This document shows, one piece after another, positions 10,636 to 20,009 of a DNA stretch of 64,000 nt. Every line of letters starts with the position of its first letter. Positions within the stretch are counted from its first letter, which is position 1. The notes below the pieces were generated by a model, which worked only from the letters and a program-made list of their open reading frames with translations, had not been told where the DNA came from and did no database searches. The position numbers and the translations under genes are program-made. Source of the stretch: Bacteroidota bacterium (GTDB lineage: Bacteria > Bacteroidota > Bacteroidia > M30B66); assembly GCA_027490225.1 (NCBI GenBank), contig JAIXYK010000035.1, positions 62,001 to 126,000 on the forward strand, read 5' to 3'.

Positions 10636-11123
10636 TACCAGTTAATAAAAGCTTTGTTAAAAATATCTTGTGCTAATTGCTGATTAATCTGTTTTATCAA
10701 ATCAGATTCAATTGACCCTAAATTTTCACTACTTGGAAAATCTGCAAATCGTGAAAATGTGCTTTCAAAGTCTTTAGTAGGGTCTTTAATATTTGTAAAT
10801 TTTACCGAAACAGAAATCGTAAGCCTATTTGAAGAAGCTGTTTGATTGTCAATTGCAACCGGATTAATTCTATAATCTGTAATAGCACCTTCAAATTGCA
10901 AGTCTCCATTTCTTTGAGTAAGTGTTAATGGTGTTTGCGTCTGAAAAAAACTTCTTAAGTCCTCAGTAAATGCTTGGCTAAGTGTCGGCTGAACCAAGGA
11001 TGAGTTGTTTGGAAAAAAAGAAACTGAAATTGTTTTTGATTCTCCAAAATTACCTCCTGATAAAGATACTTTACAACTTAATAATACTGATATTGATAAG
11101 TAAATCAGCGTTTTTCTGATCAT
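10635..11123 (-). CDS. lptE: LptE-family LPS assembly lipoprotein
   Basis: A 162-residue lipoprotein with signal peptide and lipobox ending at Cys17 (SISVLLSC). The body matches LptE-type lipoproteins of Bacteroidota: FFPNNSSLVQPTLSQAFTED early, LQFEGAITDYRINPVA in the middle, then a strand pair RLTISVSVKFTN and the C-terminal helix IKQINQQLAQDIFNKAF. LptE plugs the LptD barrel that inserts lipopolysaccharide in the outer membrane. The start overlaps the sigma-54 activator stop by 4 bp, giving tight operon coupling. Confidence 0.85.
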   Translation of the reverse strand: MIRKTLIYLSISVLLSCKVSLSGGNFGESKTISVSFFPNNSSLVQPTLSQAFTEDLRSFFQTQTPLTLTQRNGDLQFEGAITDYRINPVAIDNQTASSNRLTISVSVKFTNIKDPTKDFESTFSRFADFPSSENLGSIESDLIKQINQQLAQDIFNKAFINW

Positions 11124-12385
11124 AATGGAATACTATATTCTTTAATTTTTCTGTAAAGAGTTCTTTCTGAAATACCCAACTCTTTTGCTGCATTTTTTCT
11201 TCTTCCTCTATACTTCTCTAATGCTTTCAAAATTAATTCTTTTTCATTTCCCATTAAGGACAAGTTTTCCTCCTCCATTTCTTCATGTTCACTAACTGAT
11301 GTATTGGAATTTATTGTACTTATAAAAGGCACTAAAGGAGTTTGAACGCTATTGCGCGAAGAAACTGGATTTTGTATTGGAAATACACCAGTATTTTGAA
11401 CATCATTATAAAGTTGGTTAATGACCTGGGCGTGATCTTCTTGCAAATGTCCATCGAGGTTATTGTTCCTCAAAATGTCAACCATTAGTTTTTTCATTTC
11501 TGTAACCTCTTTCTTCATGTCAAACAACACTTTGTAAAGCAATTCCCTTTCTGAAAAATCTGCCCCATTGTCTTGCTTAATTATAGCAGGCAGTAAGCCT
11601 CCTGCGTGTCCGGGTAAATATCGAGCAAGTATTTCTGCACTTATATTTCTCTCATTTTCAATGATGGAAATTTGTTCCGTTACATTTTTTAACTGTCTTA
11701 CATTTCCCGGCCATCTATAATTTACTATTAATTGCTGGGCTGATTCATCCAACCTTATTGGTGGCATTTTATATTTTTCTGCAAAGTCAGATGCAAATTT
11801 TCTAAAGAGAAGAACAATATCGTTTCCCCGCTCTCTTAAAGCTGGTATTATAATAGGAACAGTGTTTAGACGATAGAAAAGATCCTCTCTGAATTTTCCT
11901 TTTTCTATGGCTTCAGGAATATTCACATTAGTTGCGGCAACAATTCTAACATCTGTTTTAATTACTTTTGAAGCACCTACTTTAATAAACTCCCCTGTTT
12001 CAAGAACTCTGAGTAGGCGAACTTGCGTCTGTAGCGGCAATTCTGCAACCTCATCTAAAAAAATTGTTCCGCCGTTTGCAACTTCAAAATACCCTTTTCG
12101 TGAATCATTTGCGCCTGTAAATGAACCCTTTTCATGTCCAAACAACTCCGAATCGATGGTCCCTTCAGGTATTGCACCACAATTCACAGCAATAAAAGTT
12201 CCGTGTTTTCGCGTAGAATAATTATGAATTACTTTTGAAAACACCTCTTTACCTGTTCCGCTTTCACCTGTTATTAAAACAGTTAAATCAGTTGCAGCAA
12301 CTCGCCACGCAGTATCTATTGCCCTTTCGAGAGTTGGTGTACTTCCAATTATTCCGAATCTGTTCTTTATTTCTTGTAAATTCAT
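11120..12385 (-). CDS. Sigma-54-dependent transcriptional activator (no receiver domain)
   Basis: A 421-residue bacterial enhancer-binding protein. The AAA+ domain begins almost at the N-terminus: Walker A GESGTGKE (about residues 40-47), the sigma-54 contact loop GSFTGA (canonical GAFTGA), Walker B GGTIFLDEV, sensor/arginine-finger segment FREDLFYRLN, and WPGNVRQLKN. A linker of about 120 residues precedes the Fis-type helix-turn-helix NAAKELGISERTLYRKIKEY at the C-terminus. No phospho-acceptor receiver domain is present, so activity is probably set by expression, a partner or the linker. It sits between miaB and lptE, 15 bp after miaB. Confidence 0.93.
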   Translation of the reverse strand: MNLQEIKNRFGIIGSTPTLERAIDTAWRVAATDLTVLITGESGTGKEVFSKVIHNYSTRKHGTFIAVNCGAIPEGTIDSELFGHEKGSFTGANDSRKGYFEVANGGTIFLDEVAELPLQTQVRLLRVLETGEFIKVGASKVIKTDVRIVAATNVNIPEAIEKGKFREDLFYRLNTVPIIIPALRERGNDIVLLFRKFASDFAEKYKMPPIRLDESAQQLIVNYRWPGNVRQLKNVTEQISIIENERNISAEILARYLPGHAGGLLPAIIKQDNGADFSERELLYKVLFDMKKEVTEMKKLMVDILRNNNLDGHLQEDHAQVINQLYNDVQNTGVFPIQNPVSSRNSVQTPLVPFISTINSNTSVSEHEEMEEENLSLMGNEKELILKALEKYRGRRKNAAKELGISERTLYRKIKEYSIPL

Positions 12386-12400
12386 TTCTTTAAAATATTA

Positions 12401-13834
12401 TTAAAGTTTCGAAACTCCCAATAAAGTAGCACTGGTGCATCCTTCAATTATTACATCTACGAAATCCCCTTCTTTGAAGTTTTTCTTAGGAAAGACAACT
12501 ACCTTGTTCTGATCGGTTCTTCCTGACAAATGTCCTTCTGATTTCTTTGAAACTCCTTCAACTAAAACTTTAAATGTTTTCCCAATATCTTCTTTGTTGC
12601 TTTTAAGTGATACGGCGCTTTGTTGAACTATAATTTCACTCAATCTTCTACTTTTAATTTCTGGCAACACATTATCTTTAAACTTTCGCTCTGCAAGTGT
12701 TTTTGGGCGCTCAGAATAACTGTACATGTAGGCAAAATTAAATTTGCTTTCTTCAATTAAGCTAAGCGTTTCTTGGTGGTCTTCTTCTGTTTCGTCGCAA
12801 AAACCAGTTATTATATCTGTTGAGATGCCGCAATCTGGTATAATCTCTCTTATTTTATTTATTCTTTCTAAATACCACTCTCTGGTATAACCCCTGTTCA
12901 TCATTTCCAACACTTTACTGCTTCCAGATTGAACAGGTAAGTGTATATAATTGCAAATATTATCGTATTTCTTTATTGTTTCGATAACAGAATTATTTAA
13001 GTCTTTAGGATGAGATGTTGAAAATCTAATTCTTATAGTTGGAGCTGCAATAGCTACCATTTCTAACAACTGCGCAAAAGTAACAGCTTCTTTTATTTCT
13101 TCTTCTGAATAACTTTCCTTTTTCAAACCTCCTCCAGACCATAAATATGAATCTACATTTTGACCTAAAAGTGTTATTTCTTTATATCCATTATTAACAA
13201 GGTCGATAGTTTCTCTGACAATACTTTGAGGTTCTCGGCTTCTTTCTCTTCCTCGTGTGAATGGCACTACGCAAAAAGAACACATATTATCACAACCTCT
13301 TGTGATAGAAACAAAAGCGGAAACTCCATTTTTTCCTAGTCTTACAGGGGAAATATCTGCATAAGTCTCTTCTTTAGAAAGCAAAACATTTATTGCCCTT
13401 TGACCCACTTCTGCAACTTTTAACAATTTCGGCAAATCCCTATATGCATCAGGACCAACAACCAAATCTATAAGTTTATCATCTTCTAACAGCTTCGATT
13501 TTAAACGCTCTGCCATGCAACCGAGCACACCGATTATAATATCAGGATTCTTTTTCTTTGCTTTATTATAGTCATATAAGCGTTTTCTTACCCTTTGTTC
13601 CGCATTGTCTCTAATCGCACAAGTGTTTACAAAGATTACATCCGCCTCTTCAAAATTTGATGTAGTACTAAAACCTTCATCCTTTAAGATAGATGCAACA
13701 ATTTCACTATCAGAAAAATTCATTGCACAACCATAACTTTCAAGAAAGAGCTTCTTTCCTTTATGATTCTGATTGCCGTCTAAAAGCAGAGCTTCTCCTT
13801 GCCTTGATTCGTCGTGATATAAAGTAGTATTCAT
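12401..13834 (-). CDS. miaB: tRNA-2-methylthio-N6-dimethylallyladenosine synthase MiaB
   Basis: A radical-SAM methylthiotransferase that adds the ms2 group to i6A37 of tRNAs reading U-starting codons. The N-terminal UPF0004 cysteines are in YGCAMN, NTCAIRD and [10 protein letters not shown]. The radical-SAM cluster is CDNMCSFC in [20 protein letters not shown], and a TRAM domain ends the protein. I chose the ATG at 13834 ([13 protein letters not shown]); the frame extends to 13870, but that upstream part lacks family similarity. It is the first gene of the miaB - activator - lptE - TPR - secG operon. Confidence 0.97.
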   Translation of the reverse strand: MNTTLYHDESRQGEALLLDGNQNHKGKKLFLESYGCAMNFSDSEIVASILKDEGFSTTSNFEEADVIFVNTCAIRDNAEQRVRKRLYDYNKAKKKNPDIIIGVLGCMAERLKSKLLEDDKLIDLVVGPDAYRDLPKLLKVAEVGQRAINVLLSKEETYADISPVRLGKNGVSAFVSITRGCDNMCSFCVVPFTRGRERSREPQSIVRETIDLVNNGYKEITLLGQNVDSYLWSGGGLKKESYSEEEIKEAVTFAQLLEMVAIAAPTIRIRFSTSHPKDLNNSVIETIKKYDNICNYIHLPVQSGSSKVLEMMNRGYTREWYLERINKIREIIPDCGISTDIITGFCDETEEDHQETLSLIEESKFNFAYMYSYSERPKTLAERKFKDNVLPEIKSRRLSEIIVQQSAVSLKSNKEDIGKTFKVLVEGVSKKSEGHLSGRTDQNKVVVFPKKNFKEGDFVDVIIEGCTSATLLGVSKL

Positions 13835-13938
13835 TTTTAAAAATTGGCGCAAGTTACAATTTTCTGCCAATATGACAATTTGACACCTTTGTTTAAGGGT
13901 AGAATTTAACGCTTAAATTTATTTTTCCATTGATATTA

Positions 13939-13946
13939 TAACTTTG
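13939..13946 (+). promoter_or_regulatory. Predicted -7 element for topA
   Basis: TAACTTTG matches TAnnTTTG exactly, 34 bp before the topA ATG, in the 146-bp divergent miaB/topA spacer. The -33 position reads TTTA rather than TTTG. Confidence 0.5.
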
Positions 13947-13980
13947 TGTTTCTTTGCCGCATAAAATTTAAACTCTTTTC

Positions 13981-16302
13981 ATGGTAAAAAACCTAATAAT
14001 CGTAGAGTCTCCAGCTAAGGCCAAAACCATTGAAGGGTTTCTAGGCAAAGATTTTCTTGTTAAGTCATGCTATGGTCACATTAGAGATTTAAGCAAATCT
14101 GATATAAGTATCGATTTGTTGAACAACTATACCCCAAAATATGAAGTCTCTGCCGACAAAAAACAAATCATTAGTGAATTAACAAAACTCGCTAAGGAGG
14201 CAGAAATTGTATGGTTAGCATCAGACGAGGACCGTGAAGGGGAAGCCATTTCTTGGCACTTATTTGAAACGCTCAAATTAAAAGAAAGTAATACAAGAAG
14301 AATTGTATTCCATGAAATTACCAAACCGGCAATCTTAAAGGCTATTGACTCTCCTCGTAAAATAGATCAACATTTAGTAGATGCCCAGCAAGCAAGAAGA
14401 ATACTAGACCGAATAGTTGGATACGAACTTTCTCCCGTTTTATGGAAAAAAATCAAACCATCATTGTCGGCAGGAAGGGTTCAATCGGTTTCTGTAAGAT
14501 TGTTAGTTGAAAGAGAAAGAGAGATTATAAATTTTAATTCTGAATCCTCATATAAAATAGTTGCTAATTTTGATTTTGTTCAAAATGGTAAAGCCTATAA
14601 ATTAAAGGCACAACTCCCCAAAAAGTTTGAAACAAAAGAAAAGGCCGAAGAATTTCTCAACTCGTGCAAACAAGCCGAATTTAAAATCGGTTCCGTTGAG
14701 AAGAAACCAGGAAAAAGAACCCCTTCTGCGCCTTTTACAACTTCAACTTTGCAGCAAGAAGCCTCAAGAAAATTAGGTTATTCCGTTAGCCAAACAATGG
14801 TACTGGCTCAAAAATTATACGAGGCCGGGAAAATAACTTATATGAGAACAGATTCTGTTAATCTTTCTCAAACAGCTTTAGATTCTGCAAAACATCAGAT
14901 TGATTCACAATTTGGCACTAAATATCATAAATCAAGGCAGTTTACTACAAAAAGCAAAGGCGCCCAAGAAGCTCACGAAGCAATTAGGCCAACTTATTTT
15001 GACCAACAAACAGCAGGTGGAGATAACCAGGAAAAGAAACTTTACGAACTTATTTGGAAAAGAACACTTGCATCTCAAATGGCTGATGCTGAATTGGAGA
15101 AAACCGTAGTAAAAATAAATATTTCAACTAATTCTGAAATTTTAGAGGCTCAAGGTGAAGTTATCGTTTTCGATGGTTTTCTAAAGGTTTATATTGAATC
15201 GACCGATGATATTGTTGAAGAAGATGACACATCTGGTTTATTACCTCCTGTTACAGCAGGAATGTTGTTAGCACTAAAAGAAATGACGGCTACACAAAGG
15301 TACACAGCAAGTCCACCAAGATATACAGAGGCTTCATTGGTTAAAAAACTCGAGGAGCTAGGTATTGGCAGACCATCTACTTATGCGCCAACAATTTCAA
15401 CAATCCAAAAGAGAACTTATGCGGTAAAAGAAGATAGAGAAGGAATTGTTCGGAATTATGATTTATTAACATTAAAAGACTCGGTGCTCACTTCTGAAAT
15501 CAAAACAGAAAATACTGGGGCTGAAAAAAACAAGCTTTTTCCTACTGATATTGGAATTGTTGTTAATGACTTTCTAATGGAACACTTCGGTAATATTATG
15601 GATTTTCATTTTACAGCCAAAGTTGAAAAGGAATTCGATGAAATTGCTGAAGGACTTCAAAACTGGACTAAAATGATAGATTCTTTTTACCATCCTTTTC
15701 ATAAAGATGTTGAAAGAACTTTAGCAGAATCGGAAAGGGCAAATGGGGTTCGCCTACTTGGAGTTGACCCCAAAACGGGCAAAAACATATATACACGTAT
15801 CGGAAGGTATGGTGCATTAGCTCAAATAGGTGAAAATGATGATGAGGAAAAAAAGTTTGCCAACTTACGCCAAGGCCAGCGCCTTGAGTCTTTGACTTTT
15901 GAAGAAGCTTTAGAATTATTTAAACTTCCAAGAACTCTAGCAGAATTTGAAGGAAAAGATATGGTTGTTGGTACAGGAAGATTTGGCCCTTATATCCGTC
16001 ACAATAATTCTTTCTATTCACTCGCAAAAACCGATGATCCTCTTTCTGTAAGTGAAGAAAGGGGAATAGAAATTATTTTAAATAAAAGAAAAGCAGATGC
16101 CGAAAAGGTTATATCAAAATTTGGAGGCGACCCAGAAATACAAGTGCTAAACGGACGTTTTGGTCCATACATAACTAAAGGAAAGGAAAATTTTAAAATT
16201 CCTAAAGATATGGATGCAAAATTACTAACGTTAGCTCAATGCGAAGCAATTATTGCAGATGAGGCCAATAAACCTAAAACCGTTAAAAAGAAGAAAAAAT
16301 AA
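13981..16302 (+). CDS. topA: DNA topoisomerase I (type IA)
   Basis: A 773-residue topoisomerase that relaxes negative supercoils. The Toprim domain is intact (IVESPAKAKTIEGFLG at the N-terminus, then ASDEDREGEAISWH with the acidic metal-binding residues). The active-site tyrosine lies in ITYMRTDSVNLS. The PSTYAPTISTIQKR segment and C-terminal topoisomerase repeats (GRFGPYIRHN, GRFGPYITKG) are present. There are no C-terminal zinc-ribbon cysteines, and the protein ends in a basic KTVKKKKK tail, as in other Bacteroidota. The next gene starts 6 bp after the stop, so the two are probably co-transcribed. Confidence 0.98.
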   Translation: MVKNLIIVESPAKAKTIEGFLGKDFLVKSCYGHIRDLSKSDISIDLLNNYTPKYEVSADKKQIISELTKLAKEAEIVWLASDEDREGEAISWHLFETLKLKESNTRRIVFHEITKPAILKAIDSPRKIDQHLVDAQQARRILDRIVGYELSPVLWKKIKPSLSAGRVQSVSVRLLVEREREIINFNSESSYKIVANFDFVQNGKAYKLKAQLPKKFETKEKAEEFLNSCKQAEFKIGSVEKKPGKRTPSAPFTTSTLQQEASRKLGYSVSQTMVLAQKLYEAGKITYMRTDSVNLSQTALDSAKHQIDSQFGTKYHKSRQFTTKSKGAQEAHEAIRPTYFDQQTAGGDNQEKKLYELIWKRTLASQMADAELEKTVVKINISTNSEILEAQGEVIVFDGFLKVYIESTDDIVEEDDTSGLLPPVTAGMLLALKEMTATQRYTASPPRYTEASLVKKLEELGIGRPSTYAPTISTIQKRTYAVKEDREGIVRNYDLLTLKDSVLTSEIKTENTGAEKNKLFPTDIGIVVNDFLMEHFGNIMDFHFTAKVEKEFDEIAEGLQNWTKMIDSFYHPFHKDVERTLAESERANGVRLLGVDPKTGKNIYTRIGRYGALAQIGENDDEEKKFANLRQGQRLESLTFEEALELFKLPRTLAEFEGKDMVVGTGRFGPYIRHNNSFYSLAKTDDPLSVSEERGIEIILNKRKADAEKVISKFGGDPEIQVLNGRFGPYITKGKENFKIPKDMDAKLLTLAQCEAIIADEANKPKTVKKKKK

Positions 16303-16308
16303 CACCCC

Positions 16309-17442
16309 TTGAACCTCATATCGCTTTTTAATCAAGAAATAGTGGCTGAGCTTAAAAGTCAGCATTGGCAAAATAATACTATCGGTAATAATATTGAACA
16401 GTATACTACAGATTTGTTAATACTAGAAGTTGCTCCCAAAGTAGTGCTGCTTTCAGTTGGCGATGATCCTGAAGATGCCTTCATAAAAAATATCAGAACA
16501 CAGCTTTACCAATTATTTCTTCCAAATTCATCGTTTCGAATAGCAGACCTTGGTCATTTTTCCGAAAATATAGATGTATTACCTGAAGCGATTGCTCGAA
16601 TTAGAAAATATGGTTCTATTCCTTTTATTATTTCACCCAATCAAAGCGTAACATTTTCAATTTACTTGGCATATTGCAAACTCGAACAAACTGTAAATAT
16701 TCTTTCTATTGATGATAAGGCTGATTTAGAAGAAGAAGGTAGTGTAATTGGTAACAATAATTGGCTTTCTCATATTTTGGGATATACTCCAAACTACTTG
16801 TTTAATTATTCATTGTTAGGCAATCAAAGCTATTTAAGCAATCCTGATATGCTCGATTTACTTCAGAGTTTAAACTTCGATGTTCACAGACTTGGTAATT
16901 TGAGAAAAACTCTTCAAAATTCAGAACCAACATTCAGAAACGCAGATATTGTAAGCTTTGACCTCTCTTCTATAAGAAGTTCTGATTGCCCCGATAGCAT
17001 TAGGAGAGGCCCAAACGGATTATATGCTGAAGAAGCTTGTCAGTTAATGAGATATGCTGGTTTAAGCAACAAAGTATCTGCAGCAGGGGTTTTTGGGTGG
17101 GACATTCTTCAAATTGATTTACATTTCAGTTCATCATCTTTAACCGCTCAATTAATTTGGCACTTTTTAGATGGTGTTTCAAACAGAATTGATGACGGCA
17201 AAATTGGAAATGAAGATGAGTACGTAATTTATAAAATAGGCAGTGAGGATTTGTCTTTAGATTTAATTTTTTATAAAAATTTAAAAAACGGAAGATGGTG
17301 GATGAATGTACCTATTAACGAGCATAAAAAAGGTAAATTTAATAGGCACCATGTTGTACCTTGTTCAATAGATGACTACAAACAAGCTATGAATGGTGAA
17401 ATTCCTGATACTTGGTGGCAAACTTTCCAAAAGCTTTTATAA
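16309..17442 (+). CDS. Ureohydrolase-fold (arginase/formimidoylglutamase-like) protein, metal site degenerate
   Basis: A 377-residue protein with the overall layout of the arginase/agmatinase/formimidoylglutamase family, but with metal-binding motifs eroded. The usual GGxH is SPNQS (residues 109-113), DAHxD is DDKAD (135-139), and SxDxD is SFDLSS (216-221). Two metal-binding histidines and one aspartate are therefore replaced. It starts with TTG 6 bp after topA and precedes porP-gldKLMN, an association I recall from other T9SS loci. It is probably not an active arginase and may have a structural or ligand-binding role; that role is inference. Confidence 0.75.
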   Translation: MNLISLFNQEIVAELKSQHWQNNTIGNNIEQYTTDLLILEVAPKVVLLSVGDDPEDAFIKNIRTQLYQLFLPNSSFRIADLGHFSENIDVLPEAIARIRKYGSIPFIISPNQSVTFSIYLAYCKLEQTVNILSIDDKADLEEEGSVIGNNNWLSHILGYTPNYLFNYSLLGNQSYLSNPDMLDLLQSLNFDVHRLGNLRKTLQNSEPTFRNADIVSFDLSSIRSSDCPDSIRRGPNGLYAEEACQLMRYAGLSNKVSAAGVFGWDILQIDLHFSSSSLTAQLIWHFLDGVSNRIDDGKIGNEDEYVIYKIGSEDLSLDLIFYKNLKNGRWWMNVPINEHKKGKFNRHHVVPCSIDDYKQAMNGEIPDTWWQTFQKLL

Positions 17443-17588
17443 AGTTTATGTTCTGAATATCAGGCAGTTATTGTGTTTAGCATAATATTTATTAACCTTT
17501 TATTCACAATTTAACTTGCACGTGTTGTTTTTATTTACGTATTTTAGCCTCTTGAAATACTGTATTTAAGAAAAAAACAAGATTTTTG

Positions 17589-18500
17589 ATGAAATTAAGG
17601 TTTACTATTATTTCCCTTTGGGTAATCGCCCTAACTGCCAATGCTCAGCAAGATCCGCAGTTTAGTCAGAACATGTTTAACAGATTAGCTGTTAATCCTG
17701 GCTATGCAGGAACTTCTGATGCTATCTGTGGAACAGCACTATACAGAAATCAATGGCTTGGATTTGAAGGAGCTCCTGCTACATTCGTTTTAGGAGTAGA
17801 TCTTCCTGTAAATGCCTTAAAGGGTGGTGTTGGACTAACATTAATGTCAGATAGAATAGGTGTTGAGAGTAATGTATATGCCAAGTTAGCCTATTCGTAT
17901 CATTTGAAACTTAAAACAGGAACGTTAGGACTAGGTTTGGATTTAGGAATGATGAACAAAGTATTAGGAGCTGGACTTAAACCTTTGCAATCTGGAGACC
18001 CATCAATTCCAACTGCAGCAACTTCTGCAACAGTATTTGATGCTGGTCTTGGCGTCTATTACACAAGTAAAAACTTATATGCAGGCTTATCATCGACGCA
18101 CTTGCCGCAAAGCACATTTGACTTAAACACATCAACTTTCCAATCTCGCAGACATTATTACTTAATGGCGGGATACAGATATACTTTAAATAACCCTGAT
18201 ATCGTTCTTGCGCCATCTATTTTTGTAAAAAATGCAGTAACAACACAATTTGATATAAACTGCAACGTTCACTATAAAAACAAAATATGGGGGGGGCTAA
18301 CTTATCGCTTGCAAGACGCTGTTATTATTATGGCAGGAGCAAATGTTTGGAAAGATTTAAGACTCGGCTTAGCTTACGATGTAAATACATCAAAACTAAA
18401 CCCTTATAATAATGGTACTTTTGAAATAATGCTGAATTATTGTTTCAAAATTAAAACTGAAAAACCGCCTAAGTCTCACTCTACTGTAAGATTTTTATAA
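17589..18500 (+). CDS. porP: PorP/SprF-family type IX secretion membrane protein
   Basis: A 303-residue outer membrane beta-barrel protein of the PorP/SprF family. The signal peptide ends at ANAQ and is followed by the diagnostic QDPQFSQNMFNRLAVNPGYAG, then RNQWLGFEGAP and repeated amphipathic strands. PorP/SprF proteins work with the type IX secretion/gliding machinery in the outer membrane, and some link cargo with particular C-terminal signals. The frame allows a TTG at 17586, but the ATG at 17589 is the natural start. It lies immediately upstream of gldK, as expected for a T9SS locus. Confidence 0.93.
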   Translation: MKLRFTIISLWVIALTANAQQDPQFSQNMFNRLAVNPGYAGTSDAICGTALYRNQWLGFEGAPATFVLGVDLPVNALKGGVGLTLMSDRIGVESNVYAKLAYSYHLKLKTGTLGLGLDLGMMNKVLGAGLKPLQSGDPSIPTAATSATVFDAGLGVYYTSKNLYAGLSSTHLPQSTFDLNTSTFQSRRHYYLMAGYRYTLNNPDIVLAPSIFVKNAVTTQFDINCNVHYKNKIWGGLTYRLQDAVIIMAGANVWKDLRLGLAYDVNTSKLNPYNNGTFEIMLNYCFKIKTEKPPKSHSTVRFL

Positions 18501-18607
18501 AAATTGGCTGAAACTCATTTTACAAATCAACCGTTTAAAAAGGCAAACTTTAAACTCAAAACTTTGCCATTAGTGTACATGTTATTTTTCACCAACTCTC
18601 ACAAGTT

Positions 18608-19939
18608 ATGACTAAATCCCTGAAAACAGGTGCAACCAAAACACTTGCATTTCTGAGTATTACGATTAGTGTCGCCTTAACAAGCTGCGGAAATGATGGC
18701 AATGGTTACCTCACTGGTGTTCAAGATCGTGAGAACTGGTTCCAAGATGACCCTTATGGAATGGTTTATATTCCAATGGGAAGTTTTAATATGGGACCTA
18801 GCGATCAAGATGTTGCTTTCGGTGTTACTGCTCAATCAAAAACTGTTTCTCTTCCTGCTTATTACATGGATCAAACAGAAATAACAAATAATGAATATAG
18901 ACAATTCGTTAATTGGGTTAGAGATTCTATTGCTCGCCGTTTAATGGGCGAAGTAAACGAAGAAGAATGGTTAGTTACCGTAGATGAAAATGAACAAGAT
19001 TACCCTGTTCCTCAACTTAATTGGGAAACCAACCTCAAATATGATATGAGTGATGAGGAGATGAGAGAAGCGCTTGAACCAATGTATCTGCCAGAAAATG
19101 AAAGATTCTATGGTAGAAAAGAATTTGATACACGTAAGTTTCTATATGAATATTGGTGGATTGATTATCAAGCTGCGGCTAAAAGAGGAAACAGGGCACA
19201 AGGTTTAAAAGACCGCTCTGTATTCATAAGAAGAGAAACTGTACCTATTTACCCAGATACTTTGGCTTGGATTCACGATTTCTCATATTCATACAATGAG
19301 CCGCTTACAAATATGTATTTCTGGCATCCTGGTTATGATGACTATCCCGTTGTTGGAGTTAGTTGGAAACAAGCTCGTTCTTTCTGTGTTTGGAGAACCA
19401 ATCTTAGAAACGGATATTTATTCTCGAATGGAAGTTCATATGAGCAAAATTATAGACTTCCAACAGAATCAGAATGGGAATATGCAGCTCGTGGGGACCT
19501 AGATTTAAGTCCGTATCCATGGGGAGGACCATACATCAGAAATTCTGTAGGATGTTTCCTAGCTAATTTTAAACCTTTAAGAGGAAATTATATTGACGAT
19601 GGAGGGTTAACAACTTTAAGAGCTGACTCATACAACCCTAATGCATACGGTTTATATTGCATGGCTGGAAACGTCGCAGAATGGACAAGTAACGCTTACG
19701 ATGAATCTGCTTACAATTTTACTCATGATAACAGTGCTGATTACACTTACGAAGCAAAACCAGAAGACCCTACAGCCTTAAAAAGAAAAGTAATTAGAGG
19801 AGGTTCTTGGAAAGACATTTCTTACTTCCTTCAAAATGGAACAAGAACTTATGAATATCAAGATACATCAAAATGCTATATCGGATTCCGTTGTGTTATC
19901 AGTTACATTGGAAGAGATAAAAATGATGTAGCAGAATAA
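18608..19939 (+). CDS. gldK: Gliding motility/T9SS lipoprotein GldK (PorK)
   Basis: A 443-residue lipoprotein with signal peptide and lipobox VALTSC. The body is a formylglycine-generating-enzyme-like (SUMF1) fold: VYIPMGSFNMGPSDQD, YYMDQTEITNNEYRQFV, YPVVGVSWKQARSFC, RLPTESEWEYAARG, GLYCMAGNVAEWTS, VIRGGSWKD and GFRC near the end. GldK/PorK forms, with GldN/PorN, the periplasmic ring attached to the outer membrane in the T9SS. It is followed by gldL after 70 bp. The fold is used structurally here; a catalytic sulfatase-modifying role is not implied. Confidence 0.95.
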   Translation: MTKSLKTGATKTLAFLSITISVALTSCGNDGNGYLTGVQDRENWFQDDPYGMVYIPMGSFNMGPSDQDVAFGVTAQSKTVSLPAYYMDQTEITNNEYRQFVNWVRDSIARRLMGEVNEEEWLVTVDENEQDYPVPQLNWETNLKYDMSDEEMREALEPMYLPENERFYGRKEFDTRKFLYEYWWIDYQAAAKRGNRAQGLKDRSVFIRRETVPIYPDTLAWIHDFSYSYNEPLTNMYFWHPGYDDYPVVGVSWKQARSFCVWRTNLRNGYLFSNGSSYEQNYRLPTESEWEYAARGDLDLSPYPWGGPYIRNSVGCFLANFKPLRGNYIDDGGLTTLRADSYNPNAYGLYCMAGNVAEWTSNAYDESAYNFTHDNSADYTYEAKPEDPTALKRKVIRGGSWKDISYFLQNGTRTYEYQDTSKCYIGFRCVISYIGRDKNDVAE

Positions 19940-20009
19940 AAATAAAAATCAAACGTTAAATAAATAATCAACTCCCTTAAATTCACACACAAATTAATTA
20001 AAACAAAAA

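Noticed and set aside
17516-17527. CACGTG core before porP as a parS site
   Set aside because: The flanks read TTG-CACGTG-TTG and are not palindromic like GTTTCACGTGAAAC.
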